From Eutrophocola sp963925675 (GTDB lineage Bacteria; Pseudomonadota; Gammaproteobacteria; Pseudomonadales; Pseudohongiellaceae), in contig CAWUSW010000089.1 of NCBI GenBank assembly GCA_963925675.1, forward strand, positions 1-16,823: a DNA stretch of 16,823 bases. Reading direction: 5' to 3'. The notes under the pieces are model-generated. The model did no database searches and was not told where the DNA came from. It saw only the letters and a list, made by a program, of their open reading frames with translations. A program made the translations under genes and the position numbers. This document shows, one piece after another, positions 7,378 through 14,049 of this stretch (positions within the stretch are counted from its first letter, which is position 1; every line of letters begins with the position of its first letter).

Positions 7378-8493
7378 TCATATAAGAAACTGGTTGGGCT
7401 CAGAATAAACCAGGCCATGGGCGTCAGCCACCATCTCACAACACACATGGCCGGCATGGATATTGAGACCACCCATAAAACCCTCGTCATCAGCAAGGGC
7501 CTGCTGCCAGCCTTCATCAGCAAGACGCAATATATAAGGCAAGGTTGCATTGTTTAGTCCAAAGGAAGAAGTGCGAGGGACCACACCTGGCATATTGGCC
7601 ACGCAATAATGCACCACTCCATCCACAACAAAGGTTGGGTCTGAATGGGTGGTGGGTCGGGACGTTTCAAAACACCCCCCCTGGTCAATTGCTACATCAA
7701 CCACCACTGACCCCGGTTTCATTTTGCTAATAATGTTTTTGGTCAGCAGTTTTGGGGCTGCCGCTCCCGCCACTAAAACCGCCCCTACCACCAGATCAGC
7801 TTCAATGGCATATTTTTCAATGCTGGCCTTGTTGGAAAACACACAATGCACGCGCCCGGCAAAATTATTATCCAGCGCTCGCAAGCGCGGCACACTGTTA
7901 TCAAGAATGGTCACTTCTGCTCCCATGCCCTTGGCAATATAGGCCGCATTTTCTCCCACAATGCCGCCACCGATAATTAATACGTGGGCCGAATCAACAC
8001 CAGGCACACCGCCTAATAAAATACCGGCACCACCATTATCCTTTTCAAGACAAGCAGCCCCTGCCTGAACCGCTAGGCGACCAGCCACTTCGCTCATGGG
8101 TGCCAGCAAAGGGAGAACCCCATCAGGGGTAGAAATAGTTTCATAGGCAATGGCCGTAACACCGGACTTCATCAAGCCCTGAGTTTGGGCCAGGTCGGGA
8201 GCCAAATGCAGGTAAGTGAATAACACCTGACCCTTGCGCAACATGGCAATTTCCTCAGCCTGTGGCTCTTTGACCTTAACGATCATTTCAGCTTTGGCAA
8301 AAATCTCGGTAGCGCTGTCCGTGACTGTAGCTCCGGATGCACGATAGTCATCATCTGTGACCCCGATACCAAGACCCAGGCCGGATTGCACCAGCACCTC
8401 ATGGCCGTGATGTACCAGTTCAAGCACACTGGTGGGTACCATCCCTGCGCGATACTCATTGTCTTTAATTTCTTTGGGGACCCCTACGAGCAT
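7378..8493 (-). CDS. ald: Alanine dehydrogenase
   Basis: A full-length 371-residue enzyme of the alanine dehydrogenase/PNT family, catalysing reversible NAD-dependent deamination of L-alanine to pyruvate and ammonium in the cytoplasm. Visible landmarks are the N-terminal GVPKEIKDNEYR, with substrate-binding Arg15, Lys75 in KVKEP and His96 in YLHLAPD. The Rossmann nucleotide-binding loop GGGIVG (175-180) is followed by Asp198 at the end of the next strand, and by Asp270 in DVAIDQGG. AAGGAG lies 6 bases upstream of the ATG. In many proteobacteria ald is controlled by a divergent Lrp/AsnC-type regulator; none is encoded here. The upstream region (8494-8756) is shared with the lapA-like gene and a doubtful small frame. 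Confidence 0.96.
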   Translation of the reverse strand: MLVGVPKEIKDNEYRAGMVPTSVLELVHHGHEVLVQSGLGLGIGVTDDDYRASGATVTDSATEIFAKAEMIVKVKEPQAEEIAMLRKGQVLFTYLHLAPDLAQTQGLMKSGVTAIAYETISTPDGVLPLLAPMSEVAGRLAVQAGAACLEKDNGGAGILLGGVPGVDSAHVLIIGGGIVGENAAYIAKGMGAEVTILDNSVPRLRALDNNFAGRVHCVFSNKASIEKYAIEADLVVGAVLVAGAAAPKLLTKNIISKMKPGSVVVDVAIDQGGCFETSRPTTHSDPTFVVDGVVHYCVANMPGVVPRTSSFGLNNATLPYILRLADEGWQQALADDEGFMGGLNIHAGHVCCEMVADAHGLVYSEPNQFLI

Positions 8494-8517
8494 GACTTTC
8501 TCCTTTACGCAATCTTA

Positions 8518-8694
8518 ATGACTAATGATTATTGTTGTAACATGAATCCCGGTATGACTGGAAATGATTTTCCCTCACCAGTGTTGCGTCAACTTGAAGG
8601 CAGCTTAAGCCCGGTAGATTTTAGCCAACTATTACTGGATGATGGTTTACTGGCACAACTCAAAGAACCTCGCTATGAAATTGTAGAACCTTAG
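8518..8694 (+). CDS. Doubtful small open frame (58 codons) divergent from ald
   Basis: A plus-strand frame with ATG at 8518 and TAG at 8692-8694 encodes a soluble, acidic peptide beginning MTNDYCCN with a Leu- and Asp-rich middle (FSQLLLDDG) and the end EIVEP. The composition looks protein-like, but I see no Shine-Dalgarno sequence before this ATG or before the later in-frame ATGs, and the 5' part must overlap the ald promoter. The frame is also open further upstream, inside ald. It may be a real small protein, a gene remnant or chance. Confidence 0.25.
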   Translation: MTNDYCCNMNPGMTGNDFPSPVLRQLEGSLSPVDFSQLLLDDGLLAQLKEPRYEIVEP

Positions 8695-8756
8695 TCATCA
8701 AAGCCAAGGGTTCGACAATCAGTCACACAAAGAAAAAATATAAGCATGGAGTCTCT

Positions 8757-8954
8757 ATGAACTGGAAAATGATTATCGGTGTGGCAGCCCTGATCCTGAT
8801 GGGGATTTTTGTAATTCAGAACATGGAAGTCGTCAGCGTAGATTTTTTAATTTGGAGTTTACAGGCATCGCGGGTGATTATTTATTTATCAATCTTCCTG
8901 CTTGGCTCCACTGTGGGATGGATCTGGAAGTCCATAAGCCTGCATAAAAGATAA
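8757..8954 (+). CDS. LapA-like (DUF1049) small inner-membrane protein
   Basis: The 65-residue protein has the LapA/DUF1049 layout: helix 1 (about residues 4-21) ending in the hallmark IQNMEVVSVDFL (20-31), then helix 2 (about 40-57), and a basic C-terminus. E. coli LapA, with LapB, takes part in controlling LPS assembly; this copy lacks the longer coiled C-terminal tail of that protein and has no lapB neighbour, so it may be a stand-alone relative. GGAG (8748-8751) lies 5 bases before the ATG. It converges on the DUF5916 gene with only 13 bases between the stops and no usable intrinsic terminator. Confidence 0.85.
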   Translation: MNWKMIIGVAALILMGIFVIQNMEVVSVDFLIWSLQASRVIIYLSIFLLGSTVGWIWKSISLHKR

Positions 8955-8967
8955 AACCTGATTTTTT

Positions 8968-11130
8968 TTAATACCGAAAGGTATAACTGAATTTGGCTGT
9001 CACCGATGAATAGCTGGTATGAAAGCGGTTATCTAGGTCAAGATCCTGCATATTATGGTTTACCACGAAAAAGAATTCCTGCCCGGCCTCGGGTATCCAG
9101 TTCAGACGCATGTTTATACCGATGGTTTCACTGATATTGTCATACTGCACCAGGTTCACCCATGACAGGGTATTGGAAAAAATATAATCGAAGCCTGCGG
9201 TCAACAGGCGTGTAATAAACTCCCCTTGAGGCAGTTTCACATCGGTAATATTAAAGCCCACGTTAGTGCGAATTTTTGGCGAGGGTTGCCAGGTGACATT
9301 GCCGAATACCCTGCTCTGGTCACCGCTGTAAAAAGTCCCATCGATAAAGGCTATACGGCCACTTAATTTGCGGAAGCTGGCGCTGCGAAATTCGATGCCG
9401 TGGTTTTCAAAATCATATTCTCCCACCGGGATAATTACACCGGGATAAATCCGAAAAGGTTGAGTCAGCACTTCCGTGTCAAAATTTGAACGCAGGAACA
9501 TGGCATCACCTACTCTGGTGGTCAATTCCAGCGGTGTAATGGTCAGGCCCTGTGATTGCAGCTTGCCAGTGCTGTCTTCGTATCGCTCCCAGGAGGTGCT
9601 GAAATACACCGATTGAAAAATCCCGTCATCCGGCCGCCAGTTGTAATTCAGTGCCGCCACCGACTGATCTATCCCCACACGATTAGTGAATCCCAGCGCC
9701 GGGTTAAAATTATCCTCGAAACGATTGAGCTGAACCTCCCCTGTCAGACCTTCCTGACTGGGGAATGCCACACTGATCCCTGCCGCAGCGTCGTTACCTG
9801 AAATCCCTTCGGTACTGCTTTGCTGGTACCAGCTGGAAACCTCAAATATGCGCCCGCCCGGCAAGTCGGATTTACGGTACAGGAAATCAACACCGGCAAG
9901 AGAGTTATCCAGCTCTGAATTGGGATTACCGTCAGTAAAAATAGCCCCGATCGTCGATTCGCTTAACAGGCCTTTCTTGACCCTGATTATAGAAAGAGTG
10001 TCCGCTGACACCGTATCCTGCTCACCTTGTCGAATGGATAGTGCACCCAGTTCCCAATCACCAATACGACCACTGATTTTGGCACCCACGTCCACGTCAA
10101 CAGTGTCACCTCCACGCCCGAGGCCAATACGGCGCGAGAAAAAAGGACGACCATTCTGGTTCAAACGCCCGAATTCAAAAATATCTGCCTCGCGCAAAAA
10201 GAAATCTCTTTTTTCCGGAAAGAACAGGCTGAAGCGTGTCAGGTTAACCTGGCGATCATCGACTTCGGTGGCTGAAAAATCAGTATTCACCGTCAATGAG
10301 GCATTAAGCCCCGTAGTGAGCTTGTAAAACACATCAACTGAGGGCTCTGCGTTGGTATCTGATGTCCCGGCCACAATATTTCTTTCCTGAGTCACACTGG
10401 TGGACGGAACGATGTCCAGACCCAGACCCTGCTTCATCCCTTCCAGGCCAGTAGCCAGGCCTGCACTGCTGGGATCATAACGGCGGTCATTGCTCACCCA
10501 CACCATCTGTTCATTCTTGTATTGAACGCGACGCGAAAAATTCAGCCCCCAGGTGTCATTGTTCGGATCGAAGGAAATGGACTTGAAGGGGATTTCGAAT
10601 TCCGCGATCCAGCCATCCTCAACAATAGTGGTTTCCGCAAAATAAATGGTGTCCCAGTCGGCATAGAACTGAGAGATATTTCGGTACAAACCGTCGGCAC
10701 GTACGCCGTTGGGATTCACTCCGAAGAAATACCCTCCGCGCTGGGTATTAAACGAGTCCAAAGAAACAGAAACAAAATCATCACTGCCGAAAATCGTCGT
10801 GTTCTGCTTCAGGATATTGGCTGTAATCAGAGCAGGGTCGATGAACATTTTTGCCGCGATATAAAGCGCATCATCATCGTAGAGCAAGCGAATTTCGGTA
10901 CGCTCGGTGGGTTCGCCATATTCTACCGGGATGATCTGGTGGAACTCATCAATGTAAGCCGCATTCTCCCAAACAACATCATCTAGCACACCGTCGATTA
11001 CTGGTGGCGAGTCGGTTCGTACCATCTTGATGGATTTCTGGTCACGACCTTGCCCAACCTGCACAGACTGGGCAGTTGCCTGTGATGAAAGGAGGGTCAG
11101 AACTGACAGAGTGAGAATGATTCTGAACAT
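8968..11130 (-). CDS. CBM9/DUF5916 outer-membrane beta-barrel protein
   Basis: A 720-residue protein with a Sec signal peptide (about residues 1-20, cleavage near TA-QS). A CBM9-like carbohydrate-binding fold follows (about 40-235), with the signature PVIDGVLDDVVWENAA (43-58), then a long DUF5916 region (about 235-720) of alternating beta-strands. The chain ends in KFSYTFRY with an aromatic last residue, as in outer-membrane barrels inserted by the BAM complex. Family members are predicted surface proteins of uncertain role, sometimes called hydrolases without proof. It is divergent from the amidohydrolase cluster at 11429, so the product may bind or admit the substrate of those enzymes. The Shine-Dalgarno sequence is poor (AAGAA about 9 bases upstream). 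No carbohydrate enzymes are nearby to support a glycan role. Confidence 0.85.
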   Translation of the reverse strand: MFRIILTLSVLTLLSSQATAQSVQVGQGRDQKSIKMVRTDSPPVIDGVLDDVVWENAAYIDEFHQIIPVEYGEPTERTEIRLLYDDDALYIAAKMFIDPALITANILKQNTTIFGSDDFVSVSLDSFNTQRGGYFFGVNPNGVRADGLYRNISQFYADWDTIYFAETTIVEDGWIAEFEIPFKSISFDPNNDTWGLNFSRRVQYKNEQMVWVSNDRRYDPSSAGLATGLEGMKQGLGLDIVPSTSVTQERNIVAGTSDTNAEPSVDVFYKLTTGLNASLTVNTDFSATEVDDRQVNLTRFSLFFPEKRDFFLREADIFEFGRLNQNGRPFFSRRIGLGRGGDTVDVDVGAKISGRIGDWELGALSIRQGEQDTVSADTLSIIRVKKGLLSESTIGAIFTDGNPNSELDNSLAGVDFLYRKSDLPGGRIFEVSSWYQQSSTEGISGNDAAAGISVAFPSQEGLTGEVQLNRFEDNFNPALGFTNRVGIDQSVAALNYNWRPDDGIFQSVYFSTSWERYEDSTGKLQSQGLTITPLELTTRVGDAMFLRSNFDTEVLTQPFRIYPGVIIPVGEYDFENHGIEFRSASFRKLSGRIAFIDGTFYSGDQSRVFGNVTWQPSPKIRTNVGFNITDVKLPQGEFITRLLTAGFDYIFSNTLSWVNLVQYDNISETIGINMRLNWIPEAGQEFFFVVNHNMQDLDLDNRFHTSYSSVTAKFSYTFRY

Positions 11131-11428
11131 AGCTGAATTCTTGTTTTCTTAAATTATCGCCATTAACAACAAAGAGGGGAAGCTAACTAATAAGGAAACA
11201 ATATGCATTGAAATCTGAATCTTCCGTTAAAAAACTGCGTCAAATACAATAACTGGTGAAAAACATCGAAGAATTTTCTATTGGAAAACGTCTCTGCTAT
11301 TTTACTGGCCATGTTTACCGACAATAAACTCCTTTGTTTCGCACTTGTATCTTCCCATAAAAATTTGCTTAACTACCATTTAGTCAAAAAAACCTTATGC
11401 CTATTGTGACCTTGGGAGCGTACCTGCT
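11131..11428. other. Divergent intergenic region between barrel gene and amidohydrolase cluster
   Basis: This 298-base AT-rich gap must hold promoters for both directions. I see no convincing paired -35/-10 elements, no strong palindrome, no riboswitch-like fold that I recognise, and no FNR-type box. There is no open frame with a ribosome binding site. Confidence 0.5.
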
Positions 11429-12619
11429 GTGAAACGATTACTTCTGCTTTCTACTTTCTGTCTCTTGCTGGGAAATACAGTGTCTGGTTTAGCGCAAAAC
11501 CTCACCATTACCAATGCCCGCATCATTGCCAGCAATGGTGACATTATCGAAAATGGATTCATAATTGTCCGCGATGGAAGAATTATTTCCCTGGCAGCTG
11601 GCGCGCCAGAAAACCCACTGGGCACCATCATTGATGCCAATGGTATGTCGGCAATGCCGGGTTTCATTGATGCCCATCGCCACGTTAACAGCAACCCCGA
11701 TGAAGGCGAGCAAATGCAGGCACTTCTGGAAGCCGGCTACACGACTGTGCTTTCCGGTGGCGGTCCAGCCGAAGGCGGGATAGCGCTCAGGGATCACATT
11801 GAAAGTGGCCAGATCAATGGCCCCAGAATAATTCCTTCCGGACGGGTAAGCCTGAGCAGTACGCCAGAAGAAGCGCGCGCCGAAATTCGGCGTATGGCCA
11901 GTATGGGAATCAAATTCACCGGGGAGATTATCCTGACTTCATTTCCAGGGCCTTCTGACCGGGAAATAGAAGTCCTGGGGGCTATTCTCGACGAGGCTGA
12001 AAAAGAAGGCGTCATGGTTCAGGTTCATGCAGTTAGCGTGCAATCGACCATGGCAGCAATAGAGGCCGGCGTCCCTCTGCTGGTGCATATGATCAACAAA
12101 AACTTTCTGTCAAGGGAACAAGCCCAGATAATTTCTGCCTCTGGAGTCAATGTATGTTCTACAGTTGGCTTTGCTTCCCCGGTTTTCGGCGTTTATTCAA
12201 ATGATAATGCCCCAACTTTCCGTAATGGGGAGGCATGGCCCGAGTCGATTGCATTGACAAACCGGGTGCCAGAGCTTCATCTTGGTCAGGAAGCCGGGCA
12301 TGCACCGGTAAATGCGCGAACAGAATGGGATGCGGGGGTTGTACTCGGGTATTGCACAGATACCGGTTATCACCCTCTTGCCGGATTAGATCATGAACTG
12401 AAAATCCTCAGCGTTATGTTTTCCATGAAAGACCTGATCAAAATGATGGGACCAAACTCGGCATCATACATCCAGATGAGCGACGATCTTGGGGAGCTGG
12501 CAACGGGTAAACTGGCAGATATCATCCTTATTGATGGCGATCCGCTGGCAGGTTACTGGGAATGGCTTAAAACCAGAGTAGTCATAAAAGAAGGCAAGGT
12601 CGTTGTTGATAAACGCTGA
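11429..12619 (+). CDS. Secreted metal-dependent amidohydrolase (imidazolonepropionase-like)
   Basis: A 396-residue amidohydrolase-superfamily enzyme with a Sec signal peptide (about residues 1-22, cleavage near LAQ). The start is GTG, with GGGAG 10 bases upstream; no ATG precedes the signal sequence, so GTG is preferred. Metal-site residues are visible along the barrel: H83 and H85 in DAHRH, K162 (the candidate carbamylated lysine, GIKFTGE), H200 (QVH), H220 (LVH) and D311 (CTDTGYH). The ends (about 24-75 and 350-396, with GKLADIILIDGDPL) form the usual beta-sandwich. Substrates of this group vary: cyclic amides, dipeptides and lactams. It is a paralogue of the next gene, 115 bases downstream, and is probably periplasmic. 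Confidence 0.9.
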   Translation: MKRLLLLSTFCLLLGNTVSGLAQNLTITNARIIASNGDIIENGFIIVRDGRIISLAAGAPENPLGTIIDANGMSAMPGFIDAHRHVNSNPDEGEQMQALLEAGYTTVLSGGGPAEGGIALRDHIESGQINGPRIIPSGRVSLSSTPEEARAEIRRMASMGIKFTGEIILTSFPGPSDREIEVLGAILDEAEKEGVMVQVHAVSVQSTMAAIEAGVPLLVHMINKNFLSREQAQIISASGVNVCSTVGFASPVFGVYSNDNAPTFRNGEAWPESIALTNRVPELHLGQEAGHAPVNARTEWDAGVVLGYCTDTGYHPLAGLDHELKILSVMFSMKDLIKMMGPNSASYIQMSDDLGELATGKLADIILIDGDPLAGYWEWLKTRVVIKEGKVVVDKR

Positions 12620-12734
12620 TGCTTCAAACAGCGAAAAAGGCCCTTATTTGACCCCGGGTCCATAACAATTAAACATGAGTATTCTGAATATATTTTTATA
12701 TACCTTGACCTGATTAATTTCAGAGGAAACTTCT

Positions 12735-13991
12735 ATGAGCCAATTCAACATTAAACTTCGTCATTGCTTTGCCCCCATAGTGCTTTTGCTGCTGAGCCTG
12801 TTATTGACTGCATGTTCAGAGACACCTGCTGATAATCCTTCAAATGCCTCCAGCATAAGCATTTATGAAGGCGCCCTGCTGATCGTGGGAAATGGTGAGG
12901 TTATCGAAAACGGCTGGTTTACGGTACAAAATGGCGTGATTACCGCCTCGGGATCATCTGCAGATATGCCAGCCCAAGAAAATGCTACGCATGTGGATCT
13001 AAGCGGTATGACAGTGATGCCCGCTATTGTTGATTCCCATGTCCACCTGAGTGGTACACGTAATGCACTTATTGAAGATTTGCAACGTCGAGCAGGCCAG
13101 GGAATTTCTGCAGCGCTGAGCCTTGGTCTTGATGGCCTTGATACTCCGCTGGAAATACGTGATGAAATCCACCCCGGTGCTGCACGTTACCTGTCTGCGG
13201 GACGTGGTATTACCGCACCCGAACCCGGCCGTTCAGAAGTTCCTCACTGGGTGACCACTGAAGAGGAAGCACGTCAGGCAGTACGTGACGAGGTTGCCAA
13301 CAATGTGAATTTTATTAAAATCTGGGTTGATGACCGTGATGGCCAATACCAGAAGCTGGGACCTGAGTTATACGGTGCAGTGATAGACGAGGCGCATCAA
13401 AATGGCTTGCAGGTCTTTGCGCACCTCTTCACCCTCGAAGACGCAAAAGGTCTGCTGCGAGCCGGCATAGATGGCTTCGCTCACGGCGTGCGAGATCAGG
13501 ATATTGATGATGAGTTCATTGAGATGGTGCAGACACGGCCCGAAGTTGTGCTGATACCAAATTTACCCGGTCGTGGTGAAGCTACAGATCTTGACTGGTT
13601 GTCTGGTGCGCTACCCGATGATGAACTGGCGACACTACAGGCGAGAAATGTTTCACGTCCTGACGCGAGGCAAGCATTCGGCATTCAGGCGCGCAACCTG
13701 GCCAGGCTCAGCGCAGCGGGTATGCGTATTGCGATGGGTACCGACGGCAACACATTCTGGGCGCCCCATGTTGAAATGGAAGATATGGTGATTTCCGGCA
13801 TGTCCCCGGGAGAGGTCATTGTTGCCGCTACTCGCAATTCTGCCGAGCTAATCGGACTGGATGATCTGGGCACTATTGAGCCAGGAAAAAGTGCCGACTT
13901 CATTGTGCTTGCGGCAAATCCCTTGCACGACATTACTTACACCCGGCGCATAGCGGACGTTTACTTGCGTGGCGAAAGAGTACAACCTTAA
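12735..13991 (+). CDS. Lipoprotein amidohydrolase (imidazolonepropionase-like)
   Basis: A 418-residue paralogue of the preceding enzyme with a lipoprotein signal: hydrophobic stretch 13-26 and lipobox LTAC with Cys27. Ser at +2 suggests sorting to the outer membrane. Metal-site residues are H102 and H104 (DSHVH), K195 (FIKIW), H230 (VFAH), H250 (GFAHG) and D337 (MGTDGN), so the site appears complete. The C-terminal PGKSADFIVLAANPL is typical of the superfamily. GAGG 8 bases before the ATG supports the start. It is followed 58 bases later by the molybdenum hydroxylase on the same strand. Two exported members of one hydrolase family in tandem, one soluble and one anchored, suggest related steps or substrates. 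Confidence 0.9.
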   Translation: MSQFNIKLRHCFAPIVLLLLSLLLTACSETPADNPSNASSISIYEGALLIVGNGEVIENGWFTVQNGVITASGSSADMPAQENATHVDLSGMTVMPAIVDSHVHLSGTRNALIEDLQRRAGQGISAALSLGLDGLDTPLEIRDEIHPGAARYLSAGRGITAPEPGRSEVPHWVTTEEEARQAVRDEVANNVNFIKIWVDDRDGQYQKLGPELYGAVIDEAHQNGLQVFAHLFTLEDAKGLLRAGIDGFAHGVRDQDIDDEFIEMVQTRPEVVLIPNLPGRGEATDLDWLSGALPDDELATLQARNVSRPDARQAFGIQARNLARLSAAGMRIAMGTDGNTFWAPHVEMEDMVISGMSPGEVIVAATRNSAELIGLDDLGTIEPGKSADFIVLAANPLHDITYTRRIADVYLRGERVQP

Positions 13992-14036
13992 TATAATCAC
14001 CATTTATCTTAACAATTTATCTTACCAAGGTTCCGC

Positions 14037-14040
14037 GAGG
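14037..14040 (+). promoter_or_regulatory. Ribosome binding site fixing the molybdenum hydroxylase start
   Basis: GAGG 9 bases before the ATG at 14050. The frame is open upstream to a GTG at 13969, but that start overlaps the end of the previous gene and would bury the twin-arginine signal behind 27 extra residues. Confidence 0.75.
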
Positions 14041-14049
14041 AAACAGGGC

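Noticed and set aside
8955..8985. T-run and ATACC-GAAA-GGTAT hairpin between the LapA-like and DUF5916 stops as a terminator
   Set aside because: For the plus-strand transcript the T-run comes before the hairpin, and for the minus strand the hairpin is followed by A, so neither direction gives a stem followed by U.
9848..10327. Plus-strand open frames opposite the DUF5916 gene (also 10522-10986)
   Set aside because: Both are antisense to a full-length barrel protein with strong internal logic; their peptides show low-complexity Pro/Ser/Arg composition or no motif.
13969..14049. Upstream GTG start for the molybdenum hydroxylase
   Set aside because: It overlaps the previous gene and moves the twin-arginine motif too far from the N-terminus; the ATG at 14050 has a good GAGG.
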